NCBI GenBank assembly: GCA_023426245.1
Contig: JAFABB010000056.1
Location: 17,548 to 81,547, forward strand
Origin: Bacillota bacterium
GTDB taxonomy: Bacteria; Bacillota; UBA4882; UBA8346
Direction of reading: 5' to 3'
DNA: 64,000 nt
Shown here: one piece after another, positions 17,587 through 26,189 of the stretch
How positions within the stretch are numbered: the stretch's first letter is position 1
How the letters are laid out: each line of letters begins with the position of its first letter
Made by a program: the position numbers and the translations under genes
Notes under the pieces: model-generated
What the model was told of the DNA's origin: nothing
What the model saw: only the letters and a program-made list of their open reading frames with translations
Database searches by the model: none

Positions 17587-19212
17587 TTATTCTATATTAT
17601 GGAGAAAATTATACCTTAAACTACCTTTTTTGAGTTTGAGACCTGGCTCATCGGAAGTATTAAAGAAACTGTAATGAGCTGTAACTTCAAATGTATCTTT
17701 TTTAAGGACAAAGATTTCCTTATCCGTCCAGAAAAGGACTTTGTTATCATCTTCATACAATTGTGCTACTTTGGCTTTTTCATTATATTGAGCAATTGGT
17801 TCAAGGGTTTTAGCATCAATACTTATTTTATAAAGGCTATTTGTGGTTGCCACTAGTGTTTGTAAGCTAGGTTTTTTAATTTGAAACATATTTAGGGGAG
17901 CTTCTACTGGAATTAGATAATCCAGCATTTTAAAATCACTGTTTAGAATGGTAATATCTTTGGTATTGGCATTCAAAACATAGTATTGAGTTTTATCTTC
18001 ATTGATGGTAATAACAGTCTTTGCATTTATAGTACGTGCAAAAAATAACCCTGGCCTTCCACTATTGACTGTTCCCATTTCTTTATGCTTTGTGATGCTA
18101 TAAAATTTGCAATACCCAGTCAGCGGACTGTAGATAGATATATAATCCGAGTCTAAGATTTGGTCAATTCTGGGATAATAATAATTGGGATAATTATAGG
18201 ACAAATTTGAACCGGTTTCAAATTTCTGCTGTTGTCCGGTTATATAATCAAATTCTTCCATTGAATTTGTACTAACCAAATATAAGCGATCTAAATCGGG
18301 TAGGTATTCATAATCGAACCAATTAACCGTAGCCTTATTTGTGCTAATTCCATTGGTTTTTACTTTGTATATCTCGGAGAGACTATTCGCGCTACAATCA
18401 ATAACAAATAAAACGCGCTCTTTTTTTAACCATTTGAGATATATCGTTGTATTATTTAGAAAGGCTGATTTTTTTAATTGAATTTTTTGGATAGATTTAT
18501 TATTTTTTAAATCATAGAGGACTAAAAAGCCTCCTTTTCCGGCCCCTTTTTTTTGCCATTCATAACTGATTAAAGCTACCGTATCATGATCCAAAACATA
18601 AATCCAGCCTGGAATTTTTTCGGTTTGAATCGTCTGTTCAGTTTTAAAAGGTGAATAAGTGATTGTCGTTAATTGAGAATGCTCTTTGTCGCTTGCGGCT
18701 GAAAGATATAATTTATTCTCATCAACCGATAATGCCAAGTCTTTAATTGGGCCTTCAATATTATCAAGTTTTTCCGCTTGCTGCTTGGTAATATCATAAT
18801 GAATAAGTTCGTTTGTTGTACTATTGGGTGACTTTTTACAGGAAATAAAAAAGTGTTTGTTATCTGTTGTATGAATCCAATGAAACGGGTAGTAACCGAT
18901 TTCAACAAGATCTTCAGTCCTTCCGGTGGCTGTATTAAAAATGATTAAGCTACCGGGAATATTTTTAGTTTTATCTGTTTGACTCTCTTCGGGTGTATAT
19001 ACAGCCAAAAATTTGTCTGGATTGGGGGTCGCCATAATAAATTGGGGGCATTTTTCCATATCGATAACCTTATTAAAACCGGTATCAACATTGCTCATAT
19101 GTAAGATTTTATTTTTTTCCCAATCATACATAAAATAATCATAAGCCAAAACCTGGTAATTTAAAAATACAAAAAATAAAGTTACAAATAGAATTGAGAT
19201 TCTTTTTCTCAT
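17587..19212 (-). CDS. Secreted beta-propeller-like protein of unknown function
   Basis: A 541-residue protein with an N-terminal signal peptide (MRKRISILFVTLFFVFLNYQVLA). It is followed by repeating beta-strand-rich units such as DKFLAVYTPEE, NKHFFISCKK, ENKLYLSAAS and TQYYVLNANT, which suggest a WD40/YVTN-like propeller. There is no membrane anchor, lipobox or catalytic motif. It is noticeably more AT-rich and lysine/asparagine-rich than most neighbours, and has no operon partner, so recent transfer is plausible. The ATG at 19212 follows AAGGA; a GTG lies at 19221. I cannot assign a ligand or partner. Confidence 0.6.
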   Translation of the reverse strand: MRKRISILFVTLFFVFLNYQVLAYDYFMYDWEKNKILHMSNVDTGFNKVIDMEKCPQFIMATPNPDKFLAVYTPEESQTDKTKNIPGSLIIFNTATGRTEDLVEIGYYPFHWIHTTDNKHFFISCKKSPNSTTNELIHYDITKQQAEKLDNIEGPIKDLALSVDENKLYLSAASDKEHSQLTTITYSPFKTEQTIQTEKIPGWIYVLDHDTVALISYEWQKKGAGKGGFLVLYDLKNNKSIQKIQLKKSAFLNNTTIYLKWLKKERVLFVIDCSANSLSEIYKVKTNGISTNKATVNWFDYEYLPDLDRLYLVSTNSMEEFDYITGQQQKFETGSNLSYNYPNYYYPRIDQILDSDYISIYSPLTGYCKFYSITKHKEMGTVNSGRPGLFFARTINAKTVITINEDKTQYYVLNANTKDITILNSDFKMLDYLIPVEAPLNMFQIKKPSLQTLVATTNSLYKISIDAKTLEPIAQYNEKAKVAQLYEDDNKVLFWTDKEIFVLKKDTFEVTAHYSFFNTSDEPGLKLKKGSLRYNFLHNIE

Positions 19213-19439
19213 CACTATCACATCCTTGGCAAATGTTCATTAAATAATTTAATAAAAGATAAAAAATCAAACAATTATCAAATATTTTCGACTAATAACA
19301 AAAAAGTCCTGTTCGGATTCACCTTTAATTGGTTTTATATACCGATTGGAATACCGGGAAGGGAGTGATGGGTAACACCATAATAATATTTATTTTAATT
19401 TATAGTATTTTTATTTTAGTTTGATATTGTTAGGCAGTG

Positions 19440-19690
19440 AAAAGGCCCCATCTCCGGGGATTACTCGAAGATGCCGCTCTTCCCCCGCTACCGTATGCTG
19501 GAGCATGGGAAGGATCAAGACGGCCCAAAATAGGCAATTATAATCCCTCGCCCATAGCGTTTTTTGCGTGATGGGAGAGGACCGCTGCTATGAATGGACA
19601 GAGGGGTGAGGGCGTAGACCGTCGAACGGGAGAGGACTACTTCTCTGAATGGACAGATTGGGTGAGGGCACAGGCCCTCCAAACGGGTTT
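19440..19690. repeat. GC-rich repeat block, related to family 2
   Basis: There is no gene between 19213 and 19717. This half contains duplicated GGGAGAGGAC...GAATGGACAGA...GGGTGAGGGC units at about 19575 and 19629, and a CCCATAGCGTTTTTTGCGTG segment also found, with changes, at 17429-17446. The adjoining 19213-19440 is AT-rich with no feature seen. Confidence 0.5.
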
Positions 19691-19717
19691 TAAATTTTCA
19701 CCTTCAAACCTCTATGT

Positions 19718-20575
19718 TTAATGGATATTCCGTTTTTTATGTTTTCCGCCCATCACATCACTGACATCGCTGATGGTCATAAAAGCCTCCTCATCGATAT
19801 CGTGGATGATCGTTTTTAATTTTACAATTTCCAAACGGGTCACCACGGAATAAATCGCATTTTTTGATTGACCGCTGAATCCGCCTTTCGCTTCTAAAAA
19901 GGTCACTCCTCTGCCTAACCGCGCCGTAATGACCTCGGCAATCTCCGGCCCTTTCTCGGTGATGATCAGAGCGGCCTTGGTTTCATCCAGGCCTTCGATG
20001 GTGATGTCAATCATTTTGTAGGCGATAAAATAAGCAATCAGCGAGTACATCGCCTTATTCCAGCCAAAGACAAATCCGGCGCTGGCCAAGATGAAAAGGT
20101 TAAAAAACATGATGATTTCACCAACGGAAAAACCGGTCTTTTTATTCAGAAAAATGGCGATGATTTCCGTTCCGTCTAGAGACCCGCCGTAACGGATGAT
20201 GATCCCGACCCCAATCCCCAGAATGATGCCGCCGAAAACCGTCGCCAGCAGCACATCGTGAGTGACGCCCGGAATCGGATGGAGAACCGAAACCCATATT
20301 GCCAGGGAAGTTACGGAAAACAGGGTGGATATTACGAAAGTCTTGCCGATTTGTTTGTAACCGAAGATGAGAAAGGGAATATTAAGAATGAAGATGAAAA
20401 TGCCCAGTGAAAAATGACTTAAATAGCTTGAGATAATCGATACCCCGGTAATACCGCCGTCGATGATTTTGTTGGGTATCAGGAATTCTTCCAGTCCAAC
20501 TGCAGCCAGTACCGCTCCCAACTCAAAAAACAAGTATTTCTTGATGGTTTTCAATAAACCATGATTTTTTTTCAT
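19718..20575 (-). CDS. YitT-family membrane protein (DUF161/DUF2179)
   Basis: A 285-residue inner-membrane protein. It has about five or six hydrophobic segments (FFELGAVLAAVGLEEFLIP, GITGVSIISSYL, GIFIFILNIPFLIFGYK and others) with the family's GGSLDGTEIIAIF motif. A soluble C-terminal DUF2179 domain (TEKGPEIAEVITARLGRGVT) follows. YitT proteins are widespread in Bacillota and their transport or signalling role is not established. The ATG at 20575 is used because GGGGGTCG lies upstream and the longer frame lacks a ribosome site. It is divergent from the phosphoesterase gene. Confidence 0.88.
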   Translation of the reverse strand: MKKNHGLLKTIKKYLFFELGAVLAAVGLEEFLIPNKIIDGGITGVSIISSYLSHFSLGIFIFILNIPFLIFGYKQIGKTFVISTLFSVTSLAIWVSVLHPIPGVTHDVLLATVFGGIILGIGVGIIIRYGGSLDGTEIIAIFLNKKTGFSVGEIIMFFNLFILASAGFVFGWNKAMYSLIAYFIAYKMIDITIEGLDETKAALIITEKGPEIAEVITARLGRGVTFLEAKGGFSGQSKNAIYSVVTRLEIVKLKTIIHDIDEEAFMTISDVSDVMGGKHKKRNIH

Positions 20576-20830
20576 TGAACGACCCCCATTTGAAGTAAGG
20601 AAAAACGTAACATGAGAATAATGATATGGATCCCATCGGTTGCATGGGAAAAAACTCCCCCGGAGTTTATCATTTTCCATCGTTTTTTGAAACATTTACA
20701 ATTTATTATAACATTATTTTTCGTACAATAGAAATGAGATACGATTAATAAAATCCCCCGGGCAGGAAGGTAAAGGCTGGGGATCGTCGAAACATTGAAA
20801 TAGATTCCAAGGCCTAAACGGGGGTTTTTG

Positions 20831-21424
20831 ATGAAAATATTAGCGATAGCTGATGTTGAAGAGGAAACGATGTATGAAGAAAGAATGAGGCTGAAGATAG
20901 GTCCTGTCGATCTCATTATTTCCTGCGGGGATCTCTCGGAGGATTACCTGTCCTATGTTTCCACGGTGTATGGCGCGCCTCTTTTTTATGTGAGGGGCAA
21001 TCATGATCAGGCTATTACCAAGGCCGTCTCCATTGGGGAGAATTTACATAACCGGATGGTCCGCTATAAAGGATTTAAATTTCTTGGGTTTGAGGGATGT
21101 CCGCGCTACAATAACGGGGTAGTACAATATACTGAGCGGGAAATGGGTTTTATGGTGAATAAAGCCATTTTCAGCGCCTGGTTGGGCGGTAATCCCGATG
21201 TAGTCGTGACCCATGCCACGCCAAAAGGGATCCACGAGGGGAAAGACTTTGCCCACCGGGGATTTGCGGCATTTAACAAATTGATCGATCATAGCCAGCC
21301 CCGCTTTTTTTTACACGGTCATAATCATTTGATTTATAATCCCTTGGATCAGGTACGGGTTTGGAAGAATGGAAAAACTCAAGTAATCAATGTATACGGA
21401 CATTATGTTTTTACGCTTGAATAA
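20831..21424 (+). CDS. Calcineurin-like metallophosphoesterase
   Basis: A 197-residue phosphoesterase with most motifs of the dinuclear-metal fold: ISCGDLSEDY near residue 34, YVRGNHDQ near 56, VTHATPKG near 124, and HGHNH near 160. The first motif, normally DxH, reads IADVEEE, so the His is replaced. This is known in some subfamilies but may alter the metal site. Start ATG at 20831, with a TTG three nt earlier. It is followed by nudC after 20 nt and is probably co-transcribed. The substrate is unknown. Confidence 0.82.
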   Translation: MKILAIADVEEETMYEERMRLKIGPVDLIISCGDLSEDYLSYVSTVYGAPLFYVRGNHDQAITKAVSIGENLHNRMVRYKGFKFLGFEGCPRYNNGVVQYTEREMGFMVNKAIFSAWLGGNPDVVVTHATPKGIHEGKDFAHRGFAAFNKLIDHSQPRFFLHGHNHLIYNPLDQVRVWKNGKTQVINVYGHYVFTLE

Positions 21425-21444
21425 ACATCATGGGAGAATGCGCG

Positions 21445-22326
21445 ATGAATTTTATACCCGGCACTTGCCTCAATCACCCAAAAGATTCCGCAGTTTACTG
21501 GTTTTTGTTCCATGACCATCAAGTCCTGATGGATATTTCTCCCGACACCAGTAGTGTCTCCAACGCTGGTAGTGTCTCCGATACCAGCGGTATCCCCGGT
21601 AATCCAAGCGAAGTCGGTTATCACTTGCCGTTAGCCGTTGGAGAAATATTCGCTTTAACCAGCACTGAACGTTATTTGGGAACACTGGAAGGGCATCCCT
21701 GTTATTTTGCCACTGTTGCGGCCAATCAAGATTTTCCTGCCACATATAGCTTTATTAGGGTACGCGACCTTTACGGGAAGATGCCGGAAGATTTATTTTG
21801 GCTTGTGGGCCGGGCCTTTCACCTTTCCAATTGGGATCGGCATACTTTATATTGCGGCAGTTGCGGCGCTCCCACCGAACCTGCCGCCGAAGAAAGGGCT
21901 AAAATTTGCCCGCGTTGTCGGGAGCTTATTTTCCCCCGGATTTCTCCGGCGATTATTGTGGCGATCACCAAGGGCAACCAAATTTTGTTAGCCCGTAACC
22001 GTAATCTTCCGGGGGATCTTCATACAGTGATTGCCGGTTTTGTGGAGCCCGGAGAATCATTGGAGGAATGTCTGCGCAGAGAAGTCCGGGAAGAAGTGGG
22101 TATCGAAGTTAAGAATATTCAATACTTCGCCAGCCAACCCTGGCCGTTTCCCGATTCTTTAATGGTTGCTTTTGTGGCCGAATATGAAAGCGGGGATATC
22201 GAAGTTGACGGCAGGGAAATCATTGAAGCAAATTGGTTTACCGCCGGTAATCTCCCCCCGATCCCGGGGAGAATCAGTGTCGCCAGGAAGTTGATTGACT
22301 GGTTTACCGCTCGTTACCGCGAATAA
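21445..22326 (+). CDS. nudC: NADH pyrophosphatase / NAD-cap hydrolase NudC
   Basis: A 293-residue Nudix hydrolase that splits NADH to NMNH and AMP and, in known homologues, removes NAD caps from RNA. All hallmarks are present: a zinc ribbon CGSCGAP...CPRC near residues 139-160, the Nudix box starting GFVEPGESLEE with REVREEVG, and the NudC-specific SQPWPFPDS. The start at ATG 21445 follows GGGAGA; an upstream ATG at 21430 precedes it. Unusually, the N-terminal domain contains a Ser/Thr/Gly-rich insert made by three 18-bp repeats at 21544-21597. Confidence 0.92.
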   Translation: MNFIPGTCLNHPKDSAVYWFLFHDHQVLMDISPDTSSVSNAGSVSDTSGIPGNPSEVGYHLPLAVGEIFALTSTERYLGTLEGHPCYFATVAANQDFPATYSFIRVRDLYGKMPEDLFWLVGRAFHLSNWDRHTLYCGSCGAPTEPAAEERAKICPRCRELIFPRISPAIIVAITKGNQILLARNRNLPGDLHTVIAGFVEPGESLEECLRREVREEVGIEVKNIQYFASQPWPFPDSLMVAFVAEYESGDIEVDGREIIEANWFTAGNLPPIPGRISVARKLIDWFTARYRE

Positions 22327-22368
22327 ATCCGTTTACTGAAAATTAATGAATGTGGAATTGAATGACAA

Positions 22369-22398
22369 TTGACTGACAATCAGTCAGTGAAATATAAT
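22369..22398 (+). promoter_or_regulatory. Promoter and TetR-type operator of the exporter operon
   Basis: TTGACT at 22369-22374, an 18-nt spacer and TATAAT at 22393-22398. The inverted repeat TGACTGA-CAA-TCAGTCA (22370-22386) overlaps the -35 box and spacer. This is the classic arrangement for repression by the TetR protein encoded 44 nt downstream. Confidence 0.82.
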
Positions 22399-22441
22399 AA
22401 CTTTAGAGAAGGAAAAGGACGTTGAAGGAGTTGCCTCTAAG

Positions 22442-23092
22442 TTGAGTAAAACCAGGATTACCAAAGAACCGGAAACCAGAAAAAACGAGATCATCGACGC
22501 CGCAGGGGAACTTTTTTTAACCCAAGGTTTTGATGAAACTTCGGTGAGTGACATCGTTGCCAAGGTAGGGGTGGCTCAGGGTTTATTTTATTATTACTTT
22601 AAATCCAAAAATGAAATTTTGGATCAAGTGGTGGACCGTTTCGCCGAGCATTTAATGGAAAACGTTTATCAGATCGGTAACGACGATACTTTAAATAGTA
22701 TTCAAAAGCTAAAAACCATCTTCCGGATGATGTTGTTCCCGGAACCTGAAAATCGAAAAATTTTTGTGTATCTCCATGCGGAAAAAAATGAGCGGTTGCA
22801 CAACCGGATGGCCCAGCGCTGGATGGATGGAATCATTACGCTGTTTTTAAACATTATTGGGCGGGGAGTCAAGGAGAAACTCTTTGATGTTGAGTATCCC
22901 CGGGAGACGCTGGAGATCATGATGGGAGGTTTTGAACCTTATTTTCATAGTGTCTATAGAAAACCTTACTCGTCCGAACAATTTATTCAAAGGGTTCAGG
23001 CCGGTTTGGCCATCCTGGAAAAAACCTTGGGCGCGGCAAAAGGTAGTTTACAAATCACTGATTCCGAGGTGAACGGTAAATATGACGAATGA
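22442..23092 (+). CDS. TetR/AcrR-family repressor of the downstream ABC exporter
   Basis: A 216-residue regulator. The N-terminal helix-turn-helix is canonical: IIDAAGELFLTQGFDETSVSDIVAKVGVA, then FYYYFKSKNEIL. The helical C-terminal ligand domain is not conserved enough to name a ligand. Translation appears to start at TTG 22442 after GAAGGAG (spacing about 11). Its end overlaps the ABC ATPase start by 11 nt, so repressor and exporter are one transcript. The operator at 22370-22386 predicts autoregulation, with an exported compound or membrane stress as the inducer. Confidence 0.9.
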   Translation: MSKTRITKEPETRKNEIIDAAGELFLTQGFDETSVSDIVAKVGVAQGLFYYYFKSKNEILDQVVDRFAEHLMENVYQIGNDDTLNSIQKLKTIFRMMLFPEPENRKIFVYLHAEKNERLHNRMAQRWMDGIITLFLNIIGRGVKEKLFDVEYPRETLEIMMGGFEPYFHSVYRKPYSSEQFIQRVQAGLAILEKTLGAAKGSLQITDSEVNGKYDE

Positions 23093-23792
23093 AGCGATGA
23101 TTTGTTTACATGACATGATAAAGGAATATCGGGTCGGCGAGGTTACGATCAGGGCCGCCGACGGCATTAGTTTCGAGACTTTTCCGGGCGAGTTGACGGT
23201 GGTTCTCGGACCCAGCGGGGCCGGTAAAAGTACCGTCTTAAATATTATTGGGGGAATGGACCGCCCAAGTAGCGGGGAAATCTGGGTGGAAGGGCAAAAT
23301 ATCGCGGGCTATTCCGATAAGGAATTAACTTTCTACCGGCGCAAAAAGATTGGCTTTGTCTTTCAGTTTTATAACCTGATGCCCAACCTGACCGCGCTGG
23401 AAAATGTTGAGCTGGCAGCCCAAATCAGCGATAACCCGCTGGATATCAAGGAAGTCATGGAAGCGGTGGAACTTGGCAAACGCCTCGACAATTTCCCGGC
23501 TCAATTATCCGGTGGCGAACAACAACGGGTGGCCATCGCCCGGGCGGTTGCCAAAAATCCTTTACTGTTGCTTTGCGATGAGCCCACCGGAGCCCTCGAT
23601 TATCAGACCGGTAAATCCATTTTAAGTCTTTTATCCAAGGTCAATAAGGAAATGAAAAAGTCGGTGATGATCATCACTCACAATTCGGCCTTGGCAGCCA
23701 TGGCCCACCGGGTCATCCGGATTAAAAACGGCCGGGTGGAAAAAGTTGAACACCAGGAAAATCCGGAACCGGTGGAAAGGATTGAATGGTAA
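23082..23792 (+). CDS. ABC exporter ATP-binding protein (MacB/LolD type)
   Basis: A 236-residue ATPase with Walker A GPSGAGKST near residue 45, Q-loop FVFQFYNLMP, signature LSGGEQQRVAIARA near 147 and Walker B LLLCDEPTGAL. The sequence type belongs to the MacB/LolD/FtsE group that works with FtsX-like permeases by mechanotransmission. It starts inside the TetR gene and ends overlapping the permease, showing tight translational coupling. Confidence 0.92.
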   Translation: MTNEAMICLHDMIKEYRVGEVTIRAADGISFETFPGELTVVLGPSGAGKSTVLNIIGGMDRPSSGEIWVEGQNIAGYSDKELTFYRRKKIGFVFQFYNLMPNLTALENVELAAQISDNPLDIKEVMEAVELGKRLDNFPAQLSGGEQQRVAIARAVAKNPLLLLCDEPTGALDYQTGKSILSLLSKVNKEMKKSVMIITHNSALAAMAHRVIRIKNGRVEKVEHQENPEPVERIEW

Positions 23793-26167
23793 TGAGGCTT
23801 TTTTTAAAAAAATCACTGCGGGATATCCGGGAGGCCAGAGGACAATTTGCTTCCATTTTACTGGTGACCGTCATCGGTGTATCCTTTTATATCGGCTTGA
23901 ATTCCGCGCAGCTAAATTTACAATCGGCCAGCGATAAATATTTCAGCGCTTACCGTTTGGCCGATCTCTGGCTGTCTTTTCAAAAAGCGCCGGAAACTGT
24001 TTTAACCCGCATGAAGCGTTTTCCGGAAGTAAAACAAGTCACCGGCAGGGTGGTTAGCGATCAACAGCTTACGATCCATCAACATGATGCCGTGATCCGC
24101 TTGATAACCTTACCGGATGTCCGCCAGGAAACTGTGAATGATATTATGCTCAAAGCCGGCCGGTATTTTACAGCGGATCAGGGCAATCAATGCCTGGTTG
24201 ATGAAGCCTTCTTTCAAGCCCAGGACTTGCAGTTCGGTGATGTTTTGGAACCGATCATCAACGGCAATAGAGTCAAGCTCAAAGTAATCGGAATTGTGAA
24301 AAGTCCCGAATATCTTTACCAAATCCGGGATAGCAGCGAGATGGTGCCGGACCCCTTCAGGTTCGGCATTGTCTATATTAAAAAGTCTTTCGGCCAGGGT
24401 ATCTTGGGTTTCAATAGTTCGATTAACGATGCTTCGGTTTTGCTTAAGCCCGGAACCGATAGTGAACGAATCCAACGGAAGATGGAAAAGGTCTTTCAAA
24501 AATACGGGTTGAGCCAAATCACACTCAAAAAGGATCAAATCAGTTTCAATACTTTTTCCGGGGAGATTCAGCAGTTGAGTTCGCTGAGCAATCTCTTTCC
24601 GATCATTTTTTTAATCGTGGCGGCAACCATCATCTATATTACCATGAGCCGGATCGTTGAAAACCAGCGGGTTCAGCTCGGTACTTTGAAAGCACTCGGG
24701 TACGGCAACTTTCAAATCATGCTCCACTATCTTTCCTACGCCTTTTTCATCGGCTTGGCCGGTAATGCTTTCGGCGCCGCCCTGGGAATTTATCTCAGCC
24801 AAAAAATGATGGCCATGTATAATACCATTTACCAGCTTCCGCTGGAACAGGTTCGCTCTCACTATGGACTGGTTTTACCGGCCCTGCTGCTCACGATGTT
24901 TTTTTGTCTGGGAGCCGGTTATCATTCGTGCCGCAAAGAATTGCAACTGATTCCGGCCGAGTCCATGCGGCCGAAAGCGCCAAAAACGGCTTCCAAAAGT
25001 TGGCTTGAACAGATTCCCGCTCTTTGGCGGCGGTTCAATTTCAGTTGGAAAATCATCTTCCGGAATATTTTTCGTTACAAGCAACGGGCTTTGCTGACAT
25101 CGGTGGGAATCATTTTTGCAACGGCTTTGTTACTGTCGGCACTGGGCTTAAATGATTCGATTGGGTTTTTGATAAAGCAGGAATATTCTACAACCCAGAA
25201 GTATGATTTGAATGTTACTTTTAATCAAATGTTGAACCCGGATGAACTAAAATATATTCGAAGTTTGCCCCACGTTTCTTATGTTGAGCCCATACTTGGC
25301 TACGGAGTGGAGATTACCAGCGGTTGGAGAATGAAAAAGTTAGGACTGACGGGTTTGATTGCCAGGCCCAAACTTTTTCAAATCAGTGATCAACAAAGCC
25401 AAAAAGTCGCCGTTCCTTCAAAGGGAATTTTAATTTCCCAGCAGCTTAGTGATACTTTGGGTGCCACTGCTGGAGATTTGGTTCAAATCAAACCGACCTG
25501 GCCGGGAAAAAACAGCGACCAAGACCGTAAATGGGTGCGGATTCAGAAGGTGGTCGCCCAATATGTGGGGCAAAGCGCCTATGGCGGGTTGGATTTTTGC
25601 AGCCGGTTGTTGCATGAAGGTCCATTGGCCAACGGATGCATGATCAAACTGGACGATCTTGATTATCAGGATAAAGTCACCGCTAAAATCAAGGAAATGC
25701 CGACTGTGGCTTCGATTCAATCAAGAACGGTAGCACTGTCCAATTTGCTGAAAGCCGAGAGCCAATCGGTAGTTTCCATCGGCATCATGATACTGGCCAG
25801 CGGTCTCCTGGCCTTTGCGGTGATTTACAACATCACCACCATCAACATTTTTGAACGCCGCCGGGAACTGGCCACCTTAAAGGTATTGGGGTTTACCTCC
25901 TCAGAAATGCGGCAACTGGTGTTTAATGAAAATTTGATCATCACGGTTTTGGCAATGGGGTGCGGATTATTGGTAGGAGGGCACTTGCTGAATTATTTAT
26001 GTCAGAGTGCCGGCACTGACAATATCAATTTTCCGGCCGTGATAAACGGTCCCAGTTATATACTGGCTAGCGCATTGGTAATGTTCTTTAGTATCTCGGC
26101 CAACTTGATACTGATGAATAAAATTCATGATATCAACATGGTGGAAGCTTTAAAAAGCAGTGAGTGA
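23786..26167 (+). CDS. ABC exporter permease with two FtsX domains
   Basis: A 793-residue membrane protein with an N-terminal helix, a large extracytoplasmic domain (about residues 45-265), three helices of a first FtsX domain (about 270-390), then a repeat of the same plan with helices near 440 and a second FtsX domain near 655-780. This is the long, eight-to-ten-helix architecture of the FtsX/LolCE-like superfamily and not the four-helix MacB. Translation starts at ATG 23786 or 23792, both overlapping the ATPase gene end. With the adaptor that follows it should form an efflux or lipoprotein-release-like machine. Confidence 0.88.
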   Translation: MVMRLFLKKSLRDIREARGQFASILLVTVIGVSFYIGLNSAQLNLQSASDKYFSAYRLADLWLSFQKAPETVLTRMKRFPEVKQVTGRVVSDQQLTIHQHDAVIRLITLPDVRQETVNDIMLKAGRYFTADQGNQCLVDEAFFQAQDLQFGDVLEPIINGNRVKLKVIGIVKSPEYLYQIRDSSEMVPDPFRFGIVYIKKSFGQGILGFNSSINDASVLLKPGTDSERIQRKMEKVFQKYGLSQITLKKDQISFNTFSGEIQQLSSLSNLFPIIFLIVAATIIYITMSRIVENQRVQLGTLKALGYGNFQIMLHYLSYAFFIGLAGNAFGAALGIYLSQKMMAMYNTIYQLPLEQVRSHYGLVLPALLLTMFFCLGAGYHSCRKELQLIPAESMRPKAPKTASKSWLEQIPALWRRFNFSWKIIFRNIFRYKQRALLTSVGIIFATALLLSALGLNDSIGFLIKQEYSTTQKYDLNVTFNQMLNPDELKYIRSLPHVSYVEPILGYGVEITSGWRMKKLGLTGLIARPKLFQISDQQSQKVAVPSKGILISQQLSDTLGATAGDLVQIKPTWPGKNSDQDRKWVRIQKVVAQYVGQSAYGGLDFCSRLLHEGPLANGCMIKLDDLDYQDKVTAKIKEMPTVASIQSRTVALSNLLKAESQSVVSIGIMILASGLLAFAVIYNITTINIFERRRELATLKVLGFTSSEMRQLVFNENLIITVLAMGCGLLVGGHLLNYLCQSAGTDNINFPAVINGPSYILASALVMFFSISANLILMNKIHDINMVEALKSSE

Positions 26168-26189
26168 AGAGAAGGAGGAGCGTTTGACA

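Noticed and set aside
23786..26167. Calling the permease MacB
   Set aside because: MacB is an ATPase-permease fusion with four helices. Here the ATPase is separate and the permease has two FtsX domains.
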